A stretch of 64,000 nucleotides of DNA from Rhodobacterales bacterium 52_120_T64 (GCA_002162875.1 MABA01000017.1:153397-217396); one strand, 5' to 3'. Positions 17,843 through 26,822 are shown, numbered from the stretch's first letter. Translations and numbers: made by a program. Notes: a model not told the origin generated them from the letters alone.

Positions 17843-19506
17843 TTTTGTGCCTTAAAGCCGTTTTTCGTTTGAACATTCGCAGCAGCAGATTCAAGTAACG
17901 TGCTGTTAATGTCGACTCCGATATTTTTTAATTCGCGCGCAAAATCAGTTAAACGCGAAGCATCTGTCATTTCCGGCAAGATTATTGGCATTTGCACATT
18001 TGCCTCGCCCAAAGTAGCCTTCAGCGCAGTTTGCGGATTGGAGAGTACCTCACCCAGCGTCCAGATGTTATAATTGCAATTGGTTTTGGATTGCTCGAGA
18101 TCGGTCAAAACCATGCGTTCGCGATTAATCATTGTCGTTGCGGTGGTGCGTAAATATTCGTTGTTTTCGATGCCTCGGTTTAGCAAATCCAACATCCATC
18201 CGTGGCGTATGAAATGCAAATTTGCGTGAGGATCAGCAAGCAGGAACTTTCCGATCTTGGGTAGGTCGGAAATCTCGTAGTGAAATCTTAGTCCTTGTTC
18301 GCGTGTGTTCCAAACAAGGTTACATAAGAAGTTTTCTGGAGCCAGATCACGAATGGCAGCAGAGCCTGACATCCCGCCCGCGCCAATCGACCCATTATTA
18401 ACAAACTTGACGCGGGATTTGGCAAACAGCCGGCCATGTGGTCGGATGCCGCTATGGGTGCCTTGCCAGTCATCGAACTCTGAAAAAACGGCGTTGAAGC
18501 CAGTGAAAACATGATAAGGCAGCGCTGTAGGCGAGTATTCCTCTAGCCACTGGTTGGGTGCGCGCCCATGCATATAGAGCCCACCCCGCCCGGTTTTGCG
18601 TCGGTGTGCCGCTGTTTCAATGCGCTCCAAATTCGGCGCTGTTCTTGCCTTGGTTGGCAAAGGGCTTAGGAACCGTTCATACAGTGTTGAAGCACGTGCC
18701 CAGATTTTACGTGCGAAAAAGGCGTCAATCTTGTCGAGAAACTCTACGTGATCGTCATAAAATGTTGTTGGTTTGCCCTGGTGATCAAAGCGCGAAAACA
18801 ATAGTGACCGTGACTCGATTGTACTGGCGTGGTTACGAGCCAATGTTTGAAAATACGACTCGTCAGGTATCCAGCATTTACGAAAATAGGCATCGTATTG
18901 GGCCTTCGCCGGGTCGTTTATGATGGCTTCCAACGTTTTCCGGCTTAGGCACCACCATTGGCTACCAATATGCGGCCTAACCCCGTTGGGAATGCGTCGA
19001 TTAAGGCGAAGCTTCCGCTGTACCTCGACCCAAATGTCAAAAAATCTGCGCTGCTTCTTCCAAGAGAATGGAAAGCTAAGTGTAAATCGTTCGATCCCCA
19101 ACCCGCCTGATATCCAGTTGTCGTCGCCGATCACGACACTTTCGATAAAGTCCACGCCAGGGTTCTTGTGCAAAAAGCTTATGAATTCGGCGGGCGCCCG
19201 GATTGGCAGGCTGTCACCGCTTAACAACATCACATGCCCAGCGTCTGGCCTTTCCGCCAGAATTTCCTCGGACATGTTTAGCGTTGCCTCGACCAGCGAA
19301 AAGTGCCCCCATTCGCATTTAACACGCTTAGCCCAGAGAATGTCAGTGTGGTCAGATAGCGAAGATTTGAATTTGTTGAATCTATCGGCTGGCACGCTTT
19401 GATCGACGTGAATACATACATATAAACCGGCGTCGGACAAAAACCGAACAACTTGCGCAACTCGATCAAGGTTATGATGTGCAAGGATTGCAATTGCCGG
19501 GATCAT
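17839..19506 (-). CDS. GT14-type glycosyltransferase with DUF5928-like C-terminus
   Basis: The N-terminal 280 residues resemble core-2/I-branching beta-1,6-N-acetylglucosaminyltransferases and xylosyltransferases (GT14): AILAHHNLDRVAQVVRFL, HVMLLSGDSLPIRAP, GSQWWCLSRKTLEAI and CWIPDESYFQTL. The rest matches my recollection of the DUF5928 region found in Rhodobacteraceae. I use the ATG at 19506 (555 residues), which overlaps the upstream stop by 4 bp; a GTG two codons earlier is possible. No membrane span is seen, so it is probably cytoplasmic. Donor and acceptor sugars are not predictable. Confidence 0.75.
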   Translation of the reverse strand: MIPAIAILAHHNLDRVAQVVRFLSDAGLYVCIHVDQSVPADRFNKFKSSLSDHTDILWAKRVKCEWGHFSLVEATLNMSEEILAERPDAGHVMLLSGDSLPIRAPAEFISFLHKNPGVDFIESVVIGDDNWISGGLGIERFTLSFPFSWKKQRRFFDIWVEVQRKLRLNRRIPNGVRPHIGSQWWCLSRKTLEAIINDPAKAQYDAYFRKCWIPDESYFQTLARNHASTIESRSLLFSRFDHQGKPTTFYDDHVEFLDKIDAFFARKIWARASTLYERFLSPLPTKARTAPNLERIETAAHRRKTGRGGLYMHGRAPNQWLEEYSPTALPYHVFTGFNAVFSEFDDWQGTHSGIRPHGRLFAKSRVKFVNNGSIGAGGMSGSAAIRDLAPENFLCNLVWNTREQGLRFHYEISDLPKIGKFLLADPHANLHFIRHGWMLDLLNRGIENNEYLRTTATTMINRERMVLTDLEQSKTNCNYNIWTLGEVLSNPQTALKATLGEANVQMPIILPEMTDASRLTDFARELKNIGVDINSTLLESAAANVQTKNGFKAQK

Positions 19507-20525
19507 GCCCACCCCCCGAGCGACATCAATCCCAAATCTTCAAGCTGCCGCCAACCCTCGAACCGTTTGGAATGTGCATGGTTAAGTATTGTGCCTTTGC
19601 CGTTCGCAGCCTTGTAAGCCCGATATTCGCGCCCGCCTGCGTAATGTTGTCGTCGAGTTTCTTCGCGAATGGCTTTGTGGGCCAGATCGGGCAAAAATTT
19701 GGTGTGTAGAAGGCAGCCGCATATTTTCTCGCCACCCCAATCCTCGAACGTTTTGTTTAATCCGCGCGGAAGCAACGTGTGGGTCGAGCTGACGAAAACA
19801 TTCCCACGGGACCACTTCACCAGCGGAATCTTATTTAACGCTGGTGCTTGATCTGGATTTTCGGCGAAGAATATGCGTTGGCGCGGACCGCCTTGGATCC
19901 ATAGGTTGCCATACTTTTTGTTAAGTTTTTGGGTGTAATTCCCGCTGTCGAAATGCGTCAAGGTTTTGAACGGGCTCTGCCCCGGAAGATATTCCTGATC
20001 CTCGAGCGATGTTGTCGGATACATGTCCAGCAATAATGCCCCGAACGATTGGATAGATGACGCATCAAGCCAGTCAGTTAGTGCGCGGAGCGGGCGGGTA
20101 TCGCAGTGCGGGTAGACGAAAAATTCGTCCACATCGACGATTAGACACCAATGCTCCCGCGCATTTTTACGCAATAGGTTGTTGATCCAGTCCATGCCGA
20201 AATTGGAGCGCTTATAACTACCCTCGGAATGCCACAAGGAAACATCCGGCTGTGCGGCAAGGAATTCGCCTGTGCCATCGTCGGAATCATTATCAATAAA
20301 GAAGAAATGGTTAACACCCAGGTTTCGATAATAATCGAGGAAATATGAAAGGCGATGACGTTCGTTGTGGACGGTAGAAAACAGAAAAATGTCGTCTTTT
20401 CGACGTGCGCTTGATCGGTTCTTCACCAACGTTACTTCGCGTCGTTTCCTTAATGCGCGTAGCCTGCGCCGGCGCCGTTGGAGGCGCAAGTGATAGGACT
20501 CAGCGAACTTGGAAATTATACTCAT
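19503..20525 (-). CDS. Glycosyltransferase family 2 protein
   Basis: A 340-residue protein with a very basic start (RLQRRRRRLRALRKRR) and a GT-A fold of the Glyco_tranf_2_4/GT92-like type. FLFSTVHNERHRLSYFLDYYRNLG is followed by FFFIDNDSDDGT and the metal-binding WCLIVDVDEFFVYP. A downstream HTLLPRG segment and HAHSKRF near the end are typical of this group. It is coupled to the GT14 gene by a 4-bp overlap. Substrate unknown. Confidence 0.8.
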   Translation of the reverse strand: MSIISKFAESYHLRLQRRRRRLRALRKRREVTLVKNRSSARRKDDIFLFSTVHNERHRLSYFLDYYRNLGVNHFFFIDNDSDDGTGEFLAAQPDVSLWHSEGSYKRSNFGMDWINNLLRKNAREHWCLIVDVDEFFVYPHCDTRPLRALTDWLDASSIQSFGALLLDMYPTTSLEDQEYLPGQSPFKTLTHFDSGNYTQKLNKKYGNLWIQGGPRQRIFFAENPDQAPALNKIPLVKWSRGNVFVSSTHTLLPRGLNKTFEDWGGEKICGCLLHTKFLPDLAHKAIREETRRQHYAGGREYRAYKAANGKGTILNHAHSKRFEGWRQLEDLGLMSLGGWA

Positions 20526-20545
20526 TGGTTACCGTATAAAAATTT

Positions 20546-21778
20546 TTAAATGTTGTCGGTTATAATAGTGTCAATTTCGTGAAAATGCGCGTTCCATTTT
20601 GGGAATTCGGGCGCTTTTTCTATACAGTCGTTCGCAGCGCTGTCAGAGGTTGCAATTTTACGTATCTCCTCGCCCCATGCTCGCTGGTTTTTGGTGTCGA
20701 CGAATATCGGCGCATCACCCGCAATCTCGTGAAAACAAGGTAAATTCGAACAGATAACTGGCACCCGCATTTGCAATGCTTCGACCAGCGGATAACCAAA
20801 CCCTTCGGCGAATGAAGGGAATAGTAGCGCTTTCGAACCTTTCATTAATGTTCCCAGCTGCTCGTCGGTCATTCGATTATGTTCAAACACCGTTTTCCCC
20901 ATAAAATGTGCCGTGTCGAGGGTGTTGAAAACCTCCTCATTTAGCCAGCCGCGCCGACCAACGATGTGTAGGTGTGGAATTTCGGCTTGCGGCAAAGTTT
21001 CATGAAACTCTGACCAGACGTTCAACAGCAGTTTGTGATTTTTGCGTGGTTCAATCGTGCTTAGGCAAACGAAATACGGTGTTGTCGAAGGAGATGGCCG
21101 CGCAGTCAGCGGGAGTGGATCTGTCCCCAGCAGAACGACGCGCCCGTGAACCGAGCGACCCCATTTTCCGAACCAACTTTGCATGCGGCGTTCCGTGTCG
21201 GTCGAGTTATAGACAAAGAAATCAGCATGGTGGGTCAATGCTTGCATCTGCGTGCGGAATTTGGCCGTGCATTTCGAGGTCGCAAACTGAGGGAAATCAA
21301 TTGGGATCAGATCGTGAATCATAGCGACGATCTTAATCGCACCACAGCGTCTAAGTTTTGGCCAAAGGCCGGGCGATAGCTTGCTATGCCCGACATTCAA
21401 ATAGACGAATCCGGTTGGTGCGTGGGTTTTCAGCCCACGCTCAAGCAACGGCCAGGAAGTGGCGAGGCGCCGGACTGTTTTTCGCACCTCGGAGGTCGCA
21501 TGGTGCTTCGGTTGCCTAAATAATGCGCCGATGCCTAGCGTATCCCACGGGCCGTTTTGCTGGATAATCGTATAAAGCTCGCGCATTGATTTCTGGTTGA
21601 GTAACGCGGATTGACGATTGAATCGTGCCAGAAAAAGTACAGATTTGGGTGAATTCAGAAAGTGCTCAATATAAGCGCGCTCAACGCGGTCGATGCCAGT
21701 CAAAAACCCTTTGTCGGCCCCAGATATTGTGCGCGAAATATCGATAACAACAGTAGATGTACTACCTTTTTGCTCCAT
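20546..21778 (-). CDS. Glycosyltransferase family 4 (GT-B) protein
   Basis: A 410-residue retaining-type glycosyltransferase. The C-terminal donor domain carries FVCLSTIEPRKNHKLLLNVW, a nucleotide-sugar binding loop and the EX7E motif in LLFPSFAEGFGYPLVEALQMRVPVIC. The N-terminal domain includes KIVAMIHDLIPIDFP, typical of mannosyl/rhamnosyl-transferase-like GT4 enzymes. I take the ATG at 21778, 8 bp after the galU stop, although no clear Shine-Dalgarno precedes it; an in-frame TTG at 21814 would overlap galU. Confidence 0.85.
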   Translation of the reverse strand: MEQKGSTSTVVIDISRTISGADKGFLTGIDRVERAYIEHFLNSPKSVLFLARFNRQSALLNQKSMRELYTIIQQNGPWDTLGIGALFRQPKHHATSEVRKTVRRLATSWPLLERGLKTHAPTGFVYLNVGHSKLSPGLWPKLRRCGAIKIVAMIHDLIPIDFPQFATSKCTAKFRTQMQALTHHADFFVYNSTDTERRMQSWFGKWGRSVHGRVVLLGTDPLPLTARPSPSTTPYFVCLSTIEPRKNHKLLLNVWSEFHETLPQAEIPHLHIVGRRGWLNEEVFNTLDTAHFMGKTVFEHNRMTDEQLGTLMKGSKALLFPSFAEGFGYPLVEALQMRVPVICSNLPCFHEIAGDAPIFVDTKNQRAWGEEIRKIATSDSAANDCIEKAPEFPKWNAHFHEIDTIITDNI

Positions 21779-21785
21779 GACACGT

Positions 21786-22667
21786 TTATAGTTCGGCAGC
21801 TGTTTGTTTAACAAAATCAGCTAGATCAGATTTTAGATCGTCGCGTTCTAACGCAAATGCTATTGTAGCTTTCAAATATCCGGCTTTCGATCCGCAATCA
21901 TAACGCTGCCCTTCGAATGTGTATCCATAAACATTGCCGCCATCACGTGCTTCTTGTGCAATAGCGTCGGTTAATTGGATTTCATCACCGTTGCCTTGCT
22001 TCAAGTCTCTCAGGCGATTCATAATCTTCGGTTCTAGAATATAACGGCCGATAGCAGCGCATCTAGATGGTGCTTCTTCCAGAGTAGGTTTTTCCGCCAT
22101 GTCGTTGACAGTTAATAACCGCCCGTTGGTCTCAGTCACCGAAAGGATGCCGTACGATGGCACTTCTTCCGGTTTCACTTCCATTGCTGCGATCATGTTG
22201 CCACCGGTTTCCGCGTATTGTTCAACCATCTGCTGCAAGCAGGGCTTTTCGGCTGAAATCACATCGTCGGGCAGAAGAACGGCGAAAGGTTCGTTCGAAA
22301 TCAAACGACGCGCACACCATACGGCGTGGCCAAGTCCCAATGCCTCGCGCTGGCGAATATAGGCGATGGCACCACTTTCCATATCCGTTGCACGAAGCTC
22401 TTTCAAAAGGTCAATTTTGCCTTTTTTGCGAAGCGTTTTTTCCAATTCGGGAGCGCCATCGAAATAGTCTTCCAGCGCACTTTTGCCTTTGGCGGTCACG
22501 AAGATAAATTCTCTGATACCCGCGGCTCGCGCCTCGTCAATCGCGTATTGAATCAGCGGGCGATCAACCAGCGTCATGATCTCTTTAGGAATAGATTTTG
22601 TGGCTGGCAAGAACCGAGTGCCGAGGCCAGCGACGGGAAAAATAGCTTTGGTAACTTTGCGTTTCAC
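21786..22667 (-). CDS. galU: UTP--glucose-1-phosphate uridylyltransferase
   Basis: GalU makes UDP-glucose for surface glycans. The 293-residue protein has the nucleotidyltransferase start VAGLGTRFLPATKSIPKEIM, the uridine-binding QREALGLGHAVWCAR, the metal/nucleotide segment FAVLLPDDVI and the C-terminal YDCGSKAGYLKATI. It lies inside the glycan cluster, so it probably supplies the adjacent transferases. Confidence 0.97.
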   Translation of the reverse strand: MKRKVTKAIFPVAGLGTRFLPATKSIPKEIMTLVDRPLIQYAIDEARAAGIREFIFVTAKGKSALEDYFDGAPELEKTLRKKGKIDLLKELRATDMESGAIAYIRQREALGLGHAVWCARRLISNEPFAVLLPDDVISAEKPCLQQMVEQYAETGGNMIAAMEVKPEEVPSYGILSVTETNGRLLTVNDMAEKPTLEEAPSRCAAIGRYILEPKIMNRLRDLKQGNGDEIQLTDAIAQEARDGGNVYGYTFEGQRYDCGSKAGYLKATIAFALERDDLKSDLADFVKQTAAEL

Positions 22668-22769
22668 GGTGAGTGTCGTCCGGACAATGTTTGTTGTTAA
22701 CCGTAGTTAAACGGTGTGTTGAAATAATGCCACCAATAAAGTTTAAGTGAGCGTAAGTACACGCCCAAT

Positions 22770-24005
22770 TTACATATTGGTGCCGTGCCTCGATTGTACC
22801 TTATCTACAGCGTGAAGTGTTGAGATACGGTTAATTTCATCCGTAAATCTTTTCTGGAAACCTGTTAGTTGTACAAGCGGTTGGGTGCGTATCGATTTGC
22901 CAAACACCCCTCCCCGATGAAGCCAGTATCCCTCGGTGAATCGTACCTGAAAATATCGAGGAGAAGCTAATAAATGGATTACGCTGACGCATTTGCCTTC
23001 ATTGACCATTTTAAGGGCAGTTTTTGTCATCCACTCGGCGTCGCGAGGACCAGCGCATAACACTATGTGTTCGGGCCTATTTGTACTAAAGATGAGGAAT
23101 TCGGAAGGAATGCAAGTTAGGCGTGATTGGTTCTGTTCTCGCTGTAGTCCATCGGACATTCCGTCCCCAAGCGTTTCCATTAACGGGGTAACATCGCTTC
23201 TTCGGAGTTTGTGTTGTTCGACCAATACCGTCAGACGAATTAACTGTTCGTTAGTAAACTCCCGAAGCTCTGCGTTGTAGTCGTCATTCATGTGGGTTTT
23301 GCAGAAATAGGCTTTGCTTGCGCCAATCTCGAACAGGTCGGTCGGTACCCGGTTTTCGGTACGCCGGTCGCTGGCTGCATAATGGTGATGGACTTGTGCA
23401 CGCGGGACAACTGCGGTTTTCCATTCTGTTTTGTCTAAGCGCTGTTTCGCATCGGTTTCGTCGAGGTAGAACCGGAAGTTTTCGTCAAACCCGTTGATTT
23501 CCCACAATGCAGACTTGCGAAACGCCATGTTCGTGCCGATCAGTTTGATGGGCATATCTGGCGCGGGATCGAATACCTCGAATTGTTGAGATTCGTCGAT
23601 GTCGAAAGGTTGGTCGTTTCCTGCCAGATCAAATCGCATCGCACCCCATTGGCGGCTTATTCCGTTGCGGCCACGCGTGAAACCCGTCGTCGCACCAACT
23701 AGTGGGTCGACAAATGGTGAAACTAGATGGTCTAGCCAAGGAGGGTCGGGGATGGCGTCGTCATCGCAAAACACAACGAACTCTCCTGCGGCAATTGCCA
23801 ACCCAGCATTTCTGGCAGCAGAGATGTTGCTTTGAGTGAAGGGACGGTATTTCACATCTTTGATAACAGGGGGCGGTCTTACGTCCGCCACAACAATAAC
23901 TTCGAAATTGTCGTGTGTTTGATGGCGCAAACTTTGCAGTAACCACAGCAGGTGTTCAGGCCGTTTCTGGCTGACAATTATCAGGCTGACAGGCACGGCT
24001 TTCAT
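22770..24005 (-). CDS. Glycosyltransferase family 2 protein
   Basis: A 411-residue protein with a classical GT-A domain: VSLIIVSQKRPEHLLWLLQS, SNISAARNAGLAIAAGEFVVFCDDDAIPDPPW with the DDD metal motif, and a possible catalytic-base acidic segment FRFYLDETD near residue 185. The C-terminal 170 residues have no recognisable domain. I start it at the ATG at 24005 (GGGGAAGAC upstream), 4 bp inside the end of the preceding small ORF, rather than at an upstream in-frame codon that would run through that ORF. Confidence 0.8.
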   Translation of the reverse strand: MKAVPVSLIIVSQKRPEHLLWLLQSLRHQTHDNFEVIVVADVRPPPVIKDVKYRPFTQSNISAARNAGLAIAAGEFVVFCDDDAIPDPPWLDHLVSPFVDPLVGATTGFTRGRNGISRQWGAMRFDLAGNDQPFDIDESQQFEVFDPAPDMPIKLIGTNMAFRKSALWEINGFDENFRFYLDETDAKQRLDKTEWKTAVVPRAQVHHHYAASDRRTENRVPTDLFEIGASKAYFCKTHMNDDYNAELREFTNEQLIRLTVLVEQHKLRRSDVTPLMETLGDGMSDGLQREQNQSRLTCIPSEFLIFSTNRPEHIVLCAGPRDAEWMTKTALKMVNEGKCVSVIHLLASPRYFQVRFTEGYWLHRGGVFGKSIRTQPLVQLTGFQKRFTDEINRISTLHAVDKVQSRHGTNM

Positions 24006-24214
24006 GTCTTCCCCGGCTCCCTGAAAACCTTTCCAATTCGAACGACGCTGGTTGCAGCGATTGCGCGATTTGCGCTTTTTACCTGCTGTGTTGCTTCCCA
24101 TGTGGGGCGAATTAGCCCCCGAGGCTCTCGGTCAACCCCGCGCAATTCGGTCAACACCTTGCCCGGAGAACGGTCCGAGTCATATCGAGCGAGAATGACC
24201 AGCGGTACAGGCAC
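24002..24214 (-). CDS. Possible 70-residue coupled small protein, function unknown
   Basis: A GTG at 24214 immediately follows the cysQ stop (TGA-GTG), and the 70-codon frame ends in an ATGA overlap with the next glycosyltransferase start. It therefore fills the gap between two real genes exactly, which supports translation. The product is basic, with a hydrophobic start (PVPLVILARYD), and matches nothing I recognise. It could instead be an untranslated spacer that happens to be open, or a remnant of a longer gene. Confidence 0.4.
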   Translation of the reverse strand: MPVPLVILARYDSDRSPGKVLTELRGVDREPRGLIRPTWEATQQVKSANRAIAATSVVRIGKVFREPGKT

Positions 24215-25012
24215 TCAGCCTTGTACCAGATCAACGCCCGGCGCGTAGGCGATGAAAAAGGGGTTTTCATAGATCGGTTTACCGTAGGCTAGCGGTGTAT
24301 GGTCGTCAAAGCGGACTACATCGCCGCCTGCGCCCAGTAAAACAGCATGGCCAGCCGCCGTGTCCCACTCCATAGTTCGTCCGAGGCGGGGATAAATATC
24401 GGCTTCGCCGGCTGCAACCAGACAGAATTTCAAAGAAGATCCGGCACTTTGAAACGCATCGACGTTATATTTACCAATGTAATCGTCTGTCGCTTGATCA
24501 CGATGCGATTTTGAAGCGACAACAGTTAACGAAGTATTGTCAGGTTTGGTCACCGAAATGGATTTGGTTTCACCGACGACTTCTGGATCGAGAGACCCGA
24601 ACTCTTCAACTGTTTGTCCATCAGCTAACGTATAGAACAAGCGGTTGCGTGCAGGCGCGTAGACGACACCAAGCACAGGGATCCCGTTTTCGATTAACGC
24701 GATGTTAACCGTGAAATCACCGCGGCGATGTACGAATTCCTTAGTGCCGTCCAATGGGTCCACAATGAAAAATCGATCAGCCGAAATGCTGTGGCTATCA
24801 GACTGCTCCTCGGTAACAATTTCGATGTCGGGGAACGCGGCGCGCAATCCTGTAAAGATCAAAGCGTCAGCGGCCTCGTCAGCGGCTGTTACAGGGCTGT
24901 TATCGGATTTCAACTTCACGTCAAAATCGTCCCCTTCGTAAATTTCCATGATCACGGCGCCAGCAAGAATGGACAGGCGACGAATTTCGGAAACAATTCT
25001 GGTATTTGGCAT
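24215..25012 (-). CDS. cysQ: 3'(2'),5'-bisphosphate nucleotidase CysQ
   Basis: CysQ hydrolyses 3'-phosphoadenosine 5'-phosphate (PAP), the by-product of PAPS-dependent sulfation. The 265-residue inositol-monophosphatase-fold protein shows VTEEQSD, FIVDPLDGTKEFVHRRGDFTVNIAL and EWDTAAGHAVLLGAGG, all metal or substrate ligands. It is the promoter-proximal gene of the cluster that ends in a sulfotransferase, which gives it an obvious local job. It is divergent from the export permease gene. Confidence 0.93.
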   Translation of the reverse strand: MPNTRIVSEIRRLSILAGAVIMEIYEGDDFDVKLKSDNSPVTAADEAADALIFTGLRAAFPDIEIVTEEQSDSHSISADRFFIVDPLDGTKEFVHRRGDFTVNIALIENGIPVLGVVYAPARNRLFYTLADGQTVEEFGSLDPEVVGETKSISVTKPDNTSLTVVASKSHRDQATDDYIGKYNVDAFQSAGSSLKFCLVAAGEADIYPRLGRTMEWDTAAGHAVLLGAGGDVVRFDDHTPLAYGKPIYENPFFIAYAPGVDLVQG

Positions 25013-25117
25013 TTGTTAAAGCCTTTTGCATATACTTCGATGATAATGTTATGGCTATATGAACTTAAGTGATGGTGTTGAGCAAGGCGTGTTTTTAGGC
25101 GGGGCAAGGGATTGTTA

Positions 25118-25948
25118 ATGGAAATTAAAACCCGAGTTAACAAGACTTTATTCGGCGCAAGCATGTCGTTTATGGAGCTTCTATTTCATTCGATCGTTAG
25201 AAGCGCCCGAAAATCCAGCGGAAATGCAACCCTTGGATTGCTTATCGTTATGGCTCAAAGCTTGATAATGTTGGCTATTTTTTTCCTCCTTTTCTCGGTG
25301 CTAGGAATGAAATCAGTCGCTATTCGTGGGGATTTTGTAATTTTCCTTCTGACAGGAATATTCCTGTTCTTGACACACAACAAAGCCGTTGCGTCAGCTA
25401 TGGGAGCCGTGTCACCAGTCGGTGGCCTTACTTTGCACGCGCCGATAAGTTCGCTTTTGAACATCATGTCGTCCGTTCTTTCGGGTCTGTATTTGCAAGT
25501 GCTAGCATTTACTCTGATTTTACTCGTCGTGCACATTTTGCGCGGAGGGCTAGAGTTTTATAACCCGGCTGGCCTTATATTCCCGTTTTTCATGGCGTGG
25601 GCTAGCGGTATTGCGATTGGTCTGACGTTCGGTGTTTTGCAGCCGTTTGCCCCAAAATTTATTCCGATGGTGGCACAGATGTACAGGCGGCTAAATATGA
25701 TAACCAGCGGCAAAATGCTGCCAGCGAATTACATGTCTGCAACTATGATTACGTGGTTTGATTGGAACCCTTTGTTTCATACTATTGACCAAGCGCGCGG
25801 GCACGCATTTGTTAACTATTTTCCGCATCACACAAACATGGAATACCCCGTCTATTTGTCGTTGACGCTGGTAATGATCGCAATGATGATTGAGTTCTGG
25901 CTTCGTAAAAATATGAGCCAAAGTTGGGGGAAAAGGTCCAAATTATGA
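25118..25948 (+). CDS. ABC-2 type polysaccharide export permease
   Basis: A 276-residue integral membrane protein with about six hydrophobic segments (for example LLIVMAQSLIMLAIFFLLFS and FVIFLLTGIFLFLTHN), of the Wzm/KpsM type that exports capsule or O-antigen. The ATG at 25118 has CAAGGG 7 bp upstream. The usual ATP-binding partner is not adjacent on either side: the next gene is a thioesterase, and the window contains only LptB and housekeeping ATPases. The partner must lie elsewhere, or this is a solitary copy. Confidence 0.75.
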   Translation: MEIKTRVNKTLFGASMSFMELLFHSIVRSARKSSGNATLGLLIVMAQSLIMLAIFFLLFSVLGMKSVAIRGDFVIFLLTGIFLFLTHNKAVASAMGAVSPVGGLTLHAPISSLLNIMSSVLSGLYLQVLAFTLILLVVHILRGGLEFYNPAGLIFPFFMAWASGIAIGLTFGVLQPFAPKFIPMVAQMYRRLNMITSGKMLPANYMSATMITWFDWNPLFHTIDQARGHAFVNYFPHHTNMEYPVYLSLTLVMIAMMIEFWLRKNMSQSWGKRSKL

Positions 25949-26322
25949 ATGAAGAAAAACCCAGGGGTAATCTGGCGTTGCAAACTATTGCTATGCCCGC
26001 CGACACAAATGCCAATGGCGATATTTTTGGTGGTTGGCTGATGGCGCAGATGGATTTGGGAGCCTCGGTTGTCGCGCGGACACGTTCTAACGGAAAAGTT
26101 GCAACTGTGGCCGTGAATGCGATGACATTCCACAAGCCGGTGCATGTTGGCGATCTGGTGACTATCTATTCGGAACTGCTGAAGGAGGGCACTACGTCTA
26201 TGCATGTTGGTGTCGAGGCATGGATCACGCGACTGCCTGAGGGTATTCGGCTGAAGGTGACCGAGGCCAAGTTTGTTTTTGTTGCAGTGGATGGAAAAGG
26301 TAATAAAAGGACGCTTGGGTGA
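25945..26322 (+). CDS. Acyl-CoA thioesterase, YciA-like
   Basis: A 125-residue single hotdog-fold protein that hydrolyses acyl-CoA esters in the cytoplasm. The sequence MPADTNANGDIFGGWLMAQM carries the catalytic aspartate region of the YciA/BACH family, with MTFHKPVHVGDLVTIYSEL following. The ATG at 25945 overlaps the permease stop (ATGA) and has a purine-rich GGGGGAAAAGG upstream. It overlaps the next, broken gene by GTGA. Confidence 0.93.
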   Translation: MNEEKPRGNLALQTIAMPADTNANGDIFGGWLMAQMDLGASVVARTRSNGKVATVAVNAMTFHKPVHVGDLVTIYSELLKEGTTSMHVGVEAWITRLPEGIRLKVTEAKFVFVAVDGKGNKRTLG

Positions 26323-26713
26323 TCAGCCTCAAATATCTGGAAACGCTGCGAGGTGCTGCAAGGTAAAGAAGTCGGATGTTCTCGCTGGTTACTTATGGAT
26401 CAAGAGCGCATCGGGCTGTTTGGGGATGTCACCGGTGCACCGCAATTCATTTATGTCGATGTTAAGCGTCATGGCGACAAATGCTGTGCCGCCGATTAAG
26501 CTTTTGAAGCACTGCGTCAACGATGGTTTCGACCGTATCCGGTTCATCTCGCCTGTCAGTGCAGGCAAGCGGATACGTGGAAGGTTTGTACTTATCGCAC
26601 TCAATGTGAGAGCCGGAGAGATTACACAGACCTTGAAAGCAACGATCGAGATCGAGGGTTGCGAAAAGCCGGCGTTGATTGCTGAATGGGTTACGCAGCA
26701 ACATTTTTCTTAA
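26319..26713 (+). pseudogene. Decayed MaoC-like acyl-CoA hydratase
   Basis: Parts of one MaoC hotdog protein lie in three successive reading frames. Frame one, from GTG 26319, reads ISLKYLETLRG and stops at 26366. Frame two, from about 26356, reads QGKEVGCSRWLLMDQERIGL, FGDVTGAPQFIYVD and stops at 26499. Frame three, from about 26453, reads MLSVMATNAVPPIKLLKHCV, NDGFDRIRFISPVSAGKRIR and runs to TAA at 26713. One extra G near 26355 explains the first shift. The second is a deletion that removed the segment equivalent to the GG-hydrophobic-HGF active-site loop of MaoC proteins, about 20 residues. No functional hydratase can be made. Confidence 0.85.
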
Positions 26714-26793
26714 GGTTTATGATTCCGTTGCTCGAAAACGCAAAGATTCTGCACTTACTTCAAAAAAACGTGAAAAAGAACCCTTACAAGCGG

Positions 26794-26822
26794 TTGTAGC
26801 CTGCAAAAACGCCTCCTATATA
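26794..26822 (+). promoter_or_regulatory. Probable dnaK promoter (heat-shock type)
   Basis: TTGTAG at 26794-26799 and TATATA at 26817-26822 are 17 bp apart. The sequence CCTATAT (26815-26821) fits the CYTATnT -10 element described for alphaproteobacterial RpoH promoters. It lies about 100 bp upstream of the dnaK start. Confidence 0.45.
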
